From assembly GCA_003245875.1 (NCBI GenBank), contig QKBW01000043.1, positions 1-7,117 of the forward strand: 7,117 nucleotides of DNA, read 5' to 3'. The stretch comes from Candidatus Kaiserbacteria bacterium (GTDB taxonomy: Bacteria; Patescibacteriota; Minisyncoccia; Phycocordibacterales; UBA918). Positions within the stretch are counted from its first letter, which is position 1; the number at the start of each line of letters is the position of its first letter. Both the position numbers and the translations under genes were made by a program. The notes below the pieces were generated by a model. It was not told the origin of the DNA and ran no database searches. It saw nothing but the letters and a program-made list of their open reading frames with translations. Shown piece after piece: positions 1 through 5,631 of this stretch.

Positions 1-31
1 ATAAACACATTTTGAAAGTTGTCGATGGTAC

Positions 32-1324
32 ATGCGGCAATGCCCCGCAAGTTTGATTATGCATATTGCGTATTTTGATGACAAAAAAATACCAGACAGT
101 GCAATGGGGGCAGGCATGCGCGCGCTAGTAGCATATCGAAAATATACTGATAGTATCGTAGCACGTCGCCAGGTGAATGTCCCTGAGAGTACTTTGGCAC
201 TGCCACTTGATGAACAGATGGTGGCCAACGTATATGATGTCGCCGCGCAATTTAAAAAGGTCAAACACGTTATTCTTATCGGTATCGGTGGCTCGAGTTT
301 GGGGGTAGAAGCGGTACATAGTGTGTGTGCTACAACGGACAGCCCTGAGCTACATATTCTTGATACCGTGGCGGCCCATGAAGTCGAGGCGGTGCTGCAA
401 AAGTTGGCCAAACTCAAAACGGCTGCCGGTATTGTGGTGTGCGTGGCAAGTAAATCTGGCAAAACCACAGAGACACTTTTGAATGCCGAAATAGTACTTG
501 ACTTGCTGACAGAGAAGTTTGGCACGTCAATTTATAAACGTACGGTATTTATCAGTGAGTCGGGTAGTGACCTACAAAAAACAGCTCAAAAGCTCGGTAG
601 CTTTTTTGTGCCGGTGCCGAAAGAAGTGGGTGGACGCTTCTCAATTTTTACACCTACTGGCTTGCTGCCGCTTGTCTTGCTTGGGCATGATATAGAGAAG
701 CTACTAGAGGGAGCTACCGATGCTTTGCGCAAAGAATTTGAGGAGACTGTCGCAGAGAGTGCTGTGCGGCTAGTGTGGTACCTGAAAGCTGGCTTTATTG
801 ATTACAATATTTTCGTATTTGATACACGATTGGTTCGCTTGGGTAAATGGCAACGTCAGCTGCTGGCTGAAAGTTTGGGGAAGGCCACCACAATGTCCGG
901 AGAACGCAACCACTACGCATTGCTGCCGACAGTGACAACCCCGGTTGAATTGCACGCCACCGGACAGCTGTACTTCAGTACTATCGTGCCTGTTTATACT
1001 GATTTTATCTCTTTTGACGATGATAGTATCGACTACAAGGTGCCAAAACAGGCACAGGTGGCGACACTCCTGGCAGACAAAACCATGCAAGATGTTTCTG
1101 CTGCTATGTATGCCGGCGTCGTAAAGGCATATCAGGAGCGTCGCTTACCGTACCGTGATACACTTTTTGATGTGGATCGATTATATTCACTTGGTCAATT
1201 TATGGCGATGCGCATGCGTGAGGTGATGTATGTTGCCAAACTACTTGATCTCAATGCCTTTGATCAACCAAATGTCGAACTCTACAAGCTGCGCACTGCA
1301 ACCATTTTGGGAGTTAAAAAATAG
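32..1324 (+). CDS. pgi: Glucose-6-phosphate isomerase, short form
   Basis: Cytosolic enzyme interconverting glucose-6-phosphate and fructose-6-phosphate in glycolysis/gluconeogenesis. Seen in the 430-residue product: the SIS-domain phosphate-binding motif GIGGSSLG (84-91), SKSGKTTETL (140-149), the family signature VGGRFSIFTPTGLL (199-212), the catalytic Glu in AESLGK (E280), the ring-opening His in ELHATGQL (H308), and the C-terminal signature DQPNVELYK (411-419) carrying the conserved Lys (K419). Most bacterial PGIs are near 450 or 550 residues, so this is a compact version, and the C-terminal signature has PN where WG or similar is usual. The ATG at 32 has no ribosome-binding site and the first nine residues look unlike the family; an in-frame ATG at 59 (MHIAYFDD) is an equally good start. 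An in-frame TAA lies at 2-4, so the gene is not cut by the window edge. A Nudix gene follows after 7 nt and a sugar kinase after that, suggesting co-transcription. Confidence 0.93.
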   Translation: MRQCPASLIMHIAYFDDKKIPDSAMGAGMRALVAYRKYTDSIVARRQVNVPESTLALPLDEQMVANVYDVAAQFKKVKHVILIGIGGSSLGVEAVHSVCATTDSPELHILDTVAAHEVEAVLQKLAKLKTAAGIVVCVASKSGKTTETLLNAEIVLDLLTEKFGTSIYKRTVFISESGSDLQKTAQKLGSFFVPVPKEVGGRFSIFTPTGLLPLVLLGHDIEKLLEGATDALRKEFEETVAESAVRLVWYLKAGFIDYNIFVFDTRLVRLGKWQRQLLAESLGKATTMSGERNHYALLPTVTTPVELHATGQLYFSTIVPVYTDFISFDDDSIDYKVPKQAQVATLLADKTMQDVSAAMYAGVVKAYQERRLPYRDTLFDVDRLYSLGQFMAMRMREVMYVAKLLDLNAFDQPNVELYKLRTATILGVKK

Positions 1325-1331
1325 TTCTGTT

Positions 1332-1832
1332 ATGTCTAATCCAATACCAAAAATTAACGAAAACAACGAGGTTGTTGGCACCACGACAATAACTGAGGCA
1401 AAACAAAATGGTTGGCCGCGACGAGTGACACGAGCGGTATTGTTTAATGAACTTGGTGAGGTGTTACTCCAAAAAAGAAGCGAACAGTCAATCCTGTATC
1501 CAGGCCTTTGGGATTGTTCTGGTGGTCATGTCGACGTGGGTGAGGACCATGTCGAGGCAGGAAGGAGAGAGGTGTTTGAGGAACTAGGAATCAACGTTTC
1601 TTTGATAGAAATAGGCAGCCCTGTATTTTTTGAACAGACTTTTTATGTTATCTGTATAGGAAGAATTTCTTCTGATACCTTTTTTGTTTTAAAAACTAAT
1701 GAGGTAACACAAACAAAATGGCTGTCTGTCAAAGAACTTGATGTAGATATCGAGAGTAATCCAGAGCAATTTACTCCCTGGTTTGTTCATATTTGGAACA
1801 ATTCAAAAGAAACTCTTTTGAATACGATATAA
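1332..1832 (+). CDS. Nudix hydrolase (IPP-isomerase-like subfamily)
   Basis: Predicted pyrophosphohydrolase, or isopentenyl-diphosphate-isomerase-like enzyme, of 166 residues. The Nudix box is perfect (G65, five residues, E71, seven residues, then REVFEELGI at 79-87). It is preceded by LWDCSGGHVD (59-68) and followed by a Trp region ending in FTPWF (147-151), an arrangement typical of IDI-like/YfcD-like Nudix proteins. RRVTRAVLFNELGEVLLQKRS (30-50) forms the first strands of the fold. The start at 1332 is chosen because it falls 7 nt after the isomerase stop and upstream in-frame codons overlap that gene; no Shine-Dalgarno is present. GC by hand count is about 39 %, against about 50-55 % in sampled lines of the genes on both sides, suggesting separate acquisition. 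The substrate cannot be told from sequence; nucleotide housecleaning or IPP isomerisation are both possible. Confidence 0.88.
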   Translation: MSNPIPKINENNEVVGTTTITEAKQNGWPRRVTRAVLFNELGEVLLQKRSEQSILYPGLWDCSGGHVDVGEDHVEAGRREVFEELGINVSLIEIGSPVFFEQTFYVICIGRISSDTFFVLKTNEVTQTKWLSVKELDVDIESNPEQFTPWFVHIWNNSKETLLNTI

Positions 1833-1833
1833 T
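1828..1833 (+). promoter_or_regulatory. Perfect -10 box directly before the ROK kinase start
   Basis: TATAAT at 1828-1833 overlaps the Nudix stop codon and ends 7 nt before the ATG at 1841. A transcript from it would begin at or within 2 nt of the start codon, so the kinase mRNA would be leaderless. No good -35 is seen at the normal distance, and the box lies in AT-rich DNA, so it could be chance. Confidence 0.4.
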
Positions 1834-1840
1834 TTTACAC

Positions 1841-2686
1841 ATGAGTTACGTTTTATTTGATATTGGAGGGACAAAGACGCGGGTGGCGGTCAGTGATGAC
1901 CTGAAGACCTTTTCTGAGCCGATAAAGTTTACGACACCACCGACGGCCAAAGCGGGAGTTAAAGAGATTGTCGCCGCGGTGAAGCAGCTTACAGATAAGG
2001 ACATTCGTGGTATTGCGGGTGGTATTCGTGGTTCACTGGCCGAAGACAAATCAATGATGATACACGACGCCGGCGGCGCACTGACCGGTTGGCAAGAAGA
2101 GCCGATCGTTGCAATGCTAAAAAAAGAACTGGGAGCACCGGTAACACTGGAGAACGACGCTGCGCTGGCCGGCCTTGGCGAAGCGGTCTTTGGTGCAGGC
2201 GAGGGAGACAATATTGTTGTATACATGACGGTCTCTACCGGTGTTGGGGGAGCGAAGATCGAGAGTGGGCAGATAGACGACTACCACTATGGTTTTGAGC
2301 CAGGTCATCAAATCCTTGACGTTGACCGTACGGTGCTTGGGGAAGGGGAGGATCCAACGTTGGAAAACCTGGTTTCCGGTAGTGCCGTGGAGCGACATTA
2401 TGGCATGAAGCCGTATGAAATACCGCAAAGCGATGCACTCTGGGGACAGCTGGCTGAGTATTTGGCTGATGGCTTACGTAATACCATCCTGTACTGGTCG
2501 CCTGATGTTATCGTACTCGGCGGCTCAATGATCATTGGTGATCCACGTATCATACTTGAAGACATCGAGCGCGAAACTGCAAAAGTACTCGAAGACATCG
2601 CTCCAATGCCGGCCATTGTCGATGCTCGTTTGGGTGATTCGGCTGGGTTGTATGGTGCAATGGTCCTCCTCGACCAGCAAGCTTAA
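1841..2686 (+). CDS. ROK-family sugar kinase lacking the zinc-binding cysteine cluster
   Basis: Predicted cytosolic ATP-dependent hexose kinase (glucokinase- or fructokinase-like), 281 residues. Visible parts: N-terminal phosphate-1 motif FDIGGTKTRVAV (6-17), GGIRGSL (60-66), the catalytic aspartate in LENDAALAGLGEA (103-115, D106), the phosphate-2 motif MTVSTGVGGAKI (129-140), EPGH (153-156), LENLVSGSA (174-182) and the adenosine motif DVIVLGGSM (222-230). In classical ROK proteins a Cys-rich zinc motif stands between the E-x-GH and the LE-x-x-x-SG segments; here that stretch (157-173) has no cysteine although both flanks are kept. ATG 1841 is chosen over an upstream in-frame ATG at 1793, which lies inside the Nudix gene and precedes the conserved fold. 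It sits 8 nt after the Nudix stop and in one cluster with glucose-6-phosphate isomerase, which supports a hexose substrate feeding glycolysis, though an amino-sugar such as N-acetylmannosamine is not excluded. Confidence 0.85.
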   Translation: MSYVLFDIGGTKTRVAVSDDLKTFSEPIKFTTPPTAKAGVKEIVAAVKQLTDKDIRGIAGGIRGSLAEDKSMMIHDAGGALTGWQEEPIVAMLKKELGAPVTLENDAALAGLGEAVFGAGEGDNIVVYMTVSTGVGGAKIESGQIDDYHYGFEPGHQILDVDRTVLGEGEDPTLENLVSGSAVERHYGMKPYEIPQSDALWGQLAEYLADGLRNTILYWSPDVIVLGGSMIIGDPRIILEDIERETAKVLEDIAPMPAIVDARLGDSAGLYGAMVLLDQQA

Positions 2687-2735
2687 ATTGCTTCATCTAC
2701 TTTGTCCAACAACAAAGAGTGTCGTTTTGTTTTGG

Positions 2736-2744
2736 TGCTATACT
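2736..2744 (+). promoter_or_regulatory. Extended -10 promoter of the slipin gene
   Basis: TG-C-TATACT: extended-10 TG at 2736-2737 and hexamer TATACT at 2739-2744. Predicted start of transcription is near 2751, leaving a short leader of about 23 nt before ATG 2774. No clear -35 is seen, which is usual for extended -10 promoters. A weak 6-bp hairpin (CTTTGT 2700-2705 / ACAAAG 2712-2717) lies just upstream and could help end the kinase transcript. Confidence 0.5.
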
Positions 2745-2773
2745 AATTCCATTACCCATTAACACAAAAACCT

Positions 2774-3541
2774 ATGACTTGGGGATTGATAATTATTGTA
2801 GTTGTGGTCATTTTGTCCTTCTTACGAGAGGTAAAGCAGTATGAGCGGGGAGTGATACTCACGATGGGGAAATATACCGGTATGCGCAATCCGGGGTGGT
2901 CTATCGTGGTTCCTGTCTTTCAGCGGATGATGAAAGTTGATTTGCGCGTTAAGGCTGTTGATGTGCCGGACCAAAAAGTTATCACCAAAGATAACGTTTC
3001 GGCTGTCATAAACGCAGTGATCTACTACCGCGTATCGGATGCTGCCAAAGCAATTCTGGAAGTAGAAAACTTTTATTACGCTGTCTCACAGCTGGCCCAA
3101 ACCACCATGCGTAATATTGTCGGTGGAGCCGACCTCGATGAGGTTTTGGCAGAACGAGAAAAGCTTTCGGAACGTATTAAGGAAATAATCGACGCCCAAA
3201 GCGATGCTTGGGGTATTAAGGTGGAAAATGTTGAGCTCAAGGACTTCTCACTGCCCGAGGAAATGGAGCGCACCATTGCCAAGCAGGCGGAGGCAGAACG
3301 CGAGCGCCGTGCAGTCATTATTAAGGCAGAAGGCGAGGTGGTCGCAGCGGAAAATATGGCTAAAGCGGCTGCAATATTGTCGTCTTCGACCGGTGCACTT
3401 CACTTGCGTACGCTTCAAACTCTCAATGATCTCTCATCAGATCAGTCCAATACGGTCATTTTTGCCACGCCAATTGAGGTTTTGCGTGCTTTTGAGAATG
3501 TGAGTGACTGGATGAAAGGGCAGGGGACAGCGACTAAATAG
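2774..3541 (+). CDS. Slipin (stomatin/prohibitin-type SPFH membrane protein)
   Basis: Inner-membrane scaffold protein of 255 residues. A hydrophobic N-terminal anchor (LIIIVVVVILSFL, 5-17) is followed at once by the SPFH/Band 7 domain: QYERGVILTMGKYTG (22-36), NPGWSIVVPVFQRMMKVDLRV (39-59), the VITKDNVSAVINAVIYYRV strand pair (69-87) and ILEVENFYYAV (94-104). A charged helix rich in A, E, K and R (about 161-200) forms the usual coiled coil, and the C-terminal LRTLQTL ... TVIFATPIEVL segment (211-237) is the slipin hallmark. Family members oligomerise on membranes and modulate neighbouring proteases or channels. The usual partner, an NfeD-type protein, is not in this window. ATG 2774 is the only sensible start; no Shine-Dalgarno. 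It is followed by hairpins and stands as a single-gene unit. Confidence 0.92.
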   Translation: MTWGLIIIVVVVILSFLREVKQYERGVILTMGKYTGMRNPGWSIVVPVFQRMMKVDLRVKAVDVPDQKVITKDNVSAVINAVIYYRVSDAAKAILEVENFYYAVSQLAQTTMRNIVGGADLDEVLAEREKLSERIKEIIDAQSDAWGIKVENVELKDFSLPEEMERTIAKQAEAERERRAVIIKAEGEVVAAENMAKAAAILSSSTGALHLRTLQTLNDLSSDQSNTVIFATPIEVLRAFENVSDWMKGQGTATK

Positions 3542-3563
3542 CAGAGCACAAGAGTGTACTCTG
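3542..3563 (+). other. Small imperfect hairpin after the slipin stop
   Basis: CAGAG (3542-3546) pairs with CTCTG (3559-3563). A C/A mismatch is followed by ACA/TGT pairing and an AGAG loop. It starts directly after the TAG stop and may protect the 3' end of the slipin mRNA or be part of the termination region. Confidence 0.3.
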
Positions 3564-3577
3564 TCAAATTAAAAAAT

Positions 3578-3611
3578 GCGTAAAAACGGCCAAGTAGGGC
3601 CGTTTTTACGC
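3578..3611 (+). terminator. Intrinsic terminator after the slipin gene
   Basis: Perfect 14-bp inverted repeat: GCGTAAAAACGGCC (3578-3591), loop AAGTAG, GGCCGTTTTTACGC (3598-3611). On the + strand the GC core followed by five T residues (3603-3607) forms the terminator. On the - strand the full stem is followed by an A-run (3571-3576, read as U), so it could act both ways. It separates the slipin unit from the next promoter, 20 nt downstream. Confidence 0.85.
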
Positions 3612-3630
3612 GTCAAGCTTGTTGTATACA

Positions 3631-3659
3631 TTGACATAAAGCACAAATTATGATATAGT
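3631..3659 (+). promoter_or_regulatory. Consensus sigma70-type promoter of the transglycosylase unit
   Basis: TTGACA (3631-3636), 17-nt spacer, TATAGT (3654-3659): a perfect -35 and a five-of-six -10 at the ideal distance. Predicted transcription start is near 3666. This is the strongest promoter-like site in the window and leaves about 97 nt of leader before the GTG at 3763. Confidence 0.8.
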
Positions 3660-3665
3660 GATAAA

Positions 3666-3762
3666 AATCCGCAGGACGTGCTATGATTGTGCGGTTATCA
3701 GGTTCGCCCTGGTATTTAAAAGATAAGACCAACGGCTTATTTTACCTACGCTTATATCCGCA
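3666..3762 (+). promoter_or_regulatory. Structured 5' leader with three consecutive hairpins
   Basis: Three stem-loops follow each other: CCGCA/TGCGG (3669-3673 with 3690-3694), TATCAGG/CCTGGTA with one G-U pair and loop TTCGC (3696-3702 with 3708-3714), and AGATAAG/CTTATTT with one G-U pair (3721-3727 with 3736-3742), the last followed by T residues. The 8-mer ATCCGCAG occurs at 3667-3674 and again at 3756-3763, overlapping the GTG. Both copies can pair with TGCGG at 3690-3694, so the structures exclude each other. This layout suggests a cis-acting riboregulator, but it matches no riboswitch class I recognise. Confidence 0.4.
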
Positions 3763-3766
3763 GTGA
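3683..3766 (+). CDS. Possible 27-codon leader peptide overlapping the transglycosylase start
   Basis: ATG at 3683 preceded at 6 nt by AGGA (3673-3676), one of the few Shine-Dalgarno-like sites in the window. The 27-residue product begins MIVRLSGSPWYLKDK and is rich in aromatic residues and Leu. Its TGA stop (3764-3766) overlaps the GTG start codon at 3763 as GTGA, the classic arrangement for translational coupling. It could be a regulatory leader peptide, or only the remains of an N-terminus displaced by a frameshift. No family is recognised. Confidence 0.3.
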   Translation: MIVRLSGSPWYLKDKTNGLFYLRLYPQ

Positions 3767-4179
3767 TCGCGTTTTCCGGAGCTGGAGTTATAGCCACTTC
3801 ATCATCCAATGGACTCGCGGCCACGGTCTCTGAGCAGACCCCTTCTACTAAGGAGGTGGTAAACGCCCAGAACACCGAGGCTGTCGTGCGTGATTACTTC
3901 TCGGATATTCCGGTGATGATCTCTGTTGCTCGTTGTGAGTCACATTTCCGCCAAACATTGTCTGATGGTTCGATTCTTCATGGTAAGGTCGACCCACGCG
4001 ATACTGGCGTGATGCAGATCAATACCGGTTACCATGGTGAAACCGCAGAGCAGATGGGTCTTGACCTTAACGATCTCTACGACAACCTGGCTTATGCCCG
4101 GTATCTGTACGAGAAGGAAGGGACCCAGCCATGGAATGCCTCTCGTCCTTGTTGGGACAACTTGGCATACGCCAATTAA
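3763..4179 (+). CDS. Lytic-transglycosylase-like (SLT/lysozyme fold) exported protein
   Basis: Probable peptidoglycan-cleaving enzyme of the lysozyme superfamily, acting outside the membrane; 138 residues from the GTG. Core motifs: SVARCESHFRQ (54-64) with the catalytic glutamate E59, DTGVMQINTGYH (80-91), the SLT G-x-MQ-x-N signature, then LYDNLAYARYLYEKEG (105-120) and PWNASRPCW (123-131). C58 and C130 could form a disulphide. Residues 1-22 are hydrophobic or small and end in GLAA, like the end of a signal peptide. Reading in the same frame upstream of the GTG continues the signal peptide (RLILPTLISAVIAF begins at 3733) back to a TAA at 3724-3726, but there is no ATG, GTG or TTG there. So either the GTG is used, giving a signal lacking its positive N-terminus, or an unusual start or a frameshift is involved. 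A strong promoter and structured leader precede it; a terminator follows. Confidence 0.82.
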   Translation: MIAFSGAGVIATSSSNGLAATVSEQTPSTKEVVNAQNTEAVVRDYFSDIPVMISVARCESHFRQTLSDGSILHGKVDPRDTGVMQINTGYHGETAEQMGLDLNDLYDNLAYARYLYEKEGTQPWNASRPCWDNLAYAN

Positions 4180-4180
4180 A

Positions 4181-4215
4181 CAAAAAACCACTGCGTTCTA
4201 CGGAGTGGTTTTTTG
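4181..4215. terminator. Bidirectional intrinsic terminator between convergent genes
   Basis: CAAAAAACCACT (4181-4192) pairs with AGTGGTTTTTTG (4204-4215). The inner part CGT/ACG extends the stem after one mismatch. With A6 on one side and T6 on the other it ends transcription both for the + strand transglycosylase (stop 2 nt before) and for the - strand recombinase (stop 8 nt after). Confidence 0.9.
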
Positions 4216-4222
4216 TTTGGTC

Positions 4223-5194
4223 TCACTCTTTTACCTTGCCATTGGAGTGGAATTTTTCGTGGATGTCGCGGAGGCGTTTGTTGGTGACGTGGGTGTAGAT
4301 CTGCGTTGTGGCGACATTTTTATGGCCGAGAAGCTCTTGTACAGAGCGTAGATCGGCCCCATGCTCTAGTAAGTCGGTAGCGTATGTGTGACGTAGGGTG
4401 TGTGGGGTTACTTTTTTTGATACACCGGCTAGCATTGCACAGCGTTGAATCATTTTTTGAATGGAGCGGGGAGTGAGGCGATTTGACTCACTTTGGCGTG
4501 AACGGAGGTTGGTAAAGAGTGGTTTGTCGATATCATGTCGCTGCTTCAGGTACTCACGTATCCATTGTGCTGCGCGAGGGGATATGAATATGGTGCGGAT
4601 ATGCTTGCCCTTACCGATGATCGAGAGTTCATACGTGCGAGTGGTCGCGTTGTCTTTCAGCATAGACATTTGGTCTTGGTTGAGGGCGACTAGTTCTGAG
4701 ATGCGCATACCACTGGAAAAAAATAATTCCATGATGGTGCGGTCGCGCAGGCCTTGTAAGTTTTTGGTGTTTGGCACCTGAAGCATGGCCTCTATATCAC
4801 GTACTTCTAGAAATGAAATCGTTTCGTCGGGCTTTTGTTTGGCGAGCTTTATCTTTGACGCCGGCAGTGTCTCTATATCTCGTTCAGCCAAAAAGGCCAG
4901 CAGTGCACGTAGGGCGATCAGGTAGTAGTTTTGTGACTTCTTGCTTAAATACTCTCCTCGAGGTGTTTTGTACTGACGAGCAATGAAGAGGCGATAGTCC
5001 CAGATATGGTCGGCACTCAATTCATGCGGCTTGAGGTTGTCTTGGCCGACCTCCTTAAGCCAACGGATAAAAAGATTCAGGTACTGTTGGTAATTGCGTT
5101 GGGTATTAGCAGACAAGCCTTTCTCGACTTCACAGTAGTCAAGGAAAGGGAGGAGGTATTCTCGTAATGGTGTGTTTGATATGCGAGCAGACAT
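4223..5194 (-). CDS. xer: Tyrosine recombinase, XerC/XerD-like
   Basis: Site-specific recombinase of 323 residues, likely resolving chromosome dimers at a dif site together with FtsK. The N-terminal SAM-like core-binding domain spans about 10-105 (YCEVEKGLSANTQRNYQQYL at 20-39 is typical). The catalytic domain follows with all six active-site residues: R164 in SSGMRISELVAL, K195 in GKGKHIR, H265 and R268 in TPHTLRHTYATDLL, H291 in LLGHKNVATT and the nucleophile Y300 in TQIYTHV. There is no extra domain of the integron-integrase type between the Lys and the HxxR motif. Length is slightly above the 298-300 of E. coli XerC/D, mainly in linkers. The neighbouring genes carry no phage or transposon functions, which favours a housekeeping Xer. 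The start ATG (5192-5194) has no Shine-Dalgarno. The gene faces a 664-nt gene-free region containing a dif-like sequence. Confidence 0.9.
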   Translation of the reverse strand: MSARISNTPLREYLLPFLDYCEVEKGLSANTQRNYQQYLNLFIRWLKEVGQDNLKPHELSADHIWDYRLFIARQYKTPRGEYLSKKSQNYYLIALRALLAFLAERDIETLPASKIKLAKQKPDETISFLEVRDIEAMLQVPNTKNLQGLRDRTIMELFFSSGMRISELVALNQDQMSMLKDNATTRTYELSIIGKGKHIRTIFISPRAAQWIREYLKQRHDIDKPLFTNLRSRQSESNRLTPRSIQKMIQRCAMLAGVSKKVTPHTLRHTYATDLLEHGADLRSVQELLGHKNVATTQIYTHVTNKRLRDIHEKFHSNGKVKE

Positions 5195-5212
5195 AAGTGT
5201 TCTCTAGTGGGA

Positions 5213-5221
5213 ATAGGCCGT
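5213..5221 (+). repeat. 9-nt direct repeat, copy 1
   Basis: ATAGGCCGT at 5213-5221, repeated at 5315-5323, 102 nt apart. The second copy lies inside the large hairpin. The repeat is short and may be chance. Confidence 0.3.
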
Positions 5222-5231
5222 ATAGGTATTA

Positions 5232-5242
5232 TTCGCACAATA
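5232..5242 (+). repeat. 11-nt inverted repeat, left copy
   Basis: TTCGCACAATA, exactly complementary to TATTGTGCGAA at 5645-5655. As RNA the two would form a closing helix; as DNA they are inverted repeats, the right copy lying within the dif-like site. Confidence 0.5.
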
Positions 5243-5296
5243 TATGTAAAACGAACTAAAGGCTTGGGTTATAACGTCTGTAAGGTCTATTCTGGC

Positions 5297-5358
5297 AGCG
5301 CCCTGATACACCTTATAGGCCGTGTGAGCCCCCGGGGTTATTCGGTGTGTTGGGCGCT
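5297..5358. other. Long two-segment hairpin
   Basis: AGCGCCC (5297-5303) pairs with GGGCGCT (5352-5358); after a small internal loop ATACACC (5306-5312) pairs with GGTGTGT (5344-5350, one G-U). The apical 31 nt include a weak ATA/TAT and a GC-rich CCCCCGGGG segment. There is no T-run on either side, so it is not a simple terminator. It is the strongest secondary structure in the gene-free region. Confidence 0.6.
5315..5323 (+). repeat. 9-nt direct repeat, copy 2
   Basis: Second ATAGGCCGT, in the apical part of the hairpin at 5297-5358. Confidence 0.3.
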
Positions 5359-5393
5359 CTACTTTAATCGTGGTATGTATTGCGTTAGACATT

Positions 5394-5409
5394 ATGATTG
5401 ATCAATCAT
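5394..5409. repeat. 16-bp perfect palindrome
   Basis: ATGATTGATCAATCAT reads the same on both strands without a spacer. Such a site suits a dimeric DNA-binding protein better than an RNA hairpin. The nearest genes are xer (about 200 nt) and the HD gene (about 450 nt), so no target is obvious. Confidence 0.55.
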
Positions 5410-5423
5410 TTAAATTTGGTTGT

Positions 5424-5437
5424 ACAGAATGCTCTGT
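5424..5437. other. Small tetraloop hairpin
   Basis: ACAGA (5424-5428), loop ATGC, TCTGT (5433-5437), with a possible extra T-G pair outside. It is one of a series of hairpins in the gene-free region. Confidence 0.35.
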
Positions 5438-5573
5438 GCGCTCTTTTGGAAATGTGATATGAGGTATCCATCGTGCATTTTGACGTTAAGCATTTGAAGT
5501 CTGACTTGTGTGTATTAAACAACGCTACATTTTAGTCTGCCTGCCTAATTACCTGGGCACGTGCAGGGAAATT

Positions 5574-5613
5574 GGTGTGGCAGAGTGTGACAAGGTATTT
5601 GCTCTTCACTACC
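5574..5613. other. Imperfect stem-loop
   Basis: GGT (5574-5576) with ACC (5611-5613), GTG (5577-5579) with CAC (5607-5609), then AGAG (5582-5585) with CTCT (5602-5605), with a bulge and a small internal loop. It is weak alone but in line with the neighbouring structures. Confidence 0.3.
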
Positions 5614-5631
5614 CCCTGTCCTCGATCTCTC

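Noticed and set aside
1846..2616. Several long open frames antisense to the ROK kinase
   Set aside because: They are shadows of a GC-richer coding region; the + strand frame has clear kinase motifs, the others only low-complexity sequence.
3850..3857. Perfect Shine-Dalgarno AAGGAGGT
   Set aside because: It lies inside the transglycosylase coding frame (TKEVVN), and no gene begins after it; the sequence follows from the amino acids encoded.
5228..5258. Second dif-like site around TTCGCACAATATATG
   Set aside because: It shares one half with the candidate site at 5632-5657, but the other arm matches only about 5 of 11 positions.
4223..5400. Integron integrase with attC-like site (GTTAGAC at 5384-5390)
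   Set aside because: The recombinase lacks the extra domain of integron integrases, and no matching RYYYAAC partner or cassette array is seen.
5204..5401. Overlapping open frames of about 60 codons on both strands next to xer
   Set aside because: The two frames lie on opposite strands of the same hairpin-rich DNA, have no recognisable motif and no start signals, and are best explained as chance.
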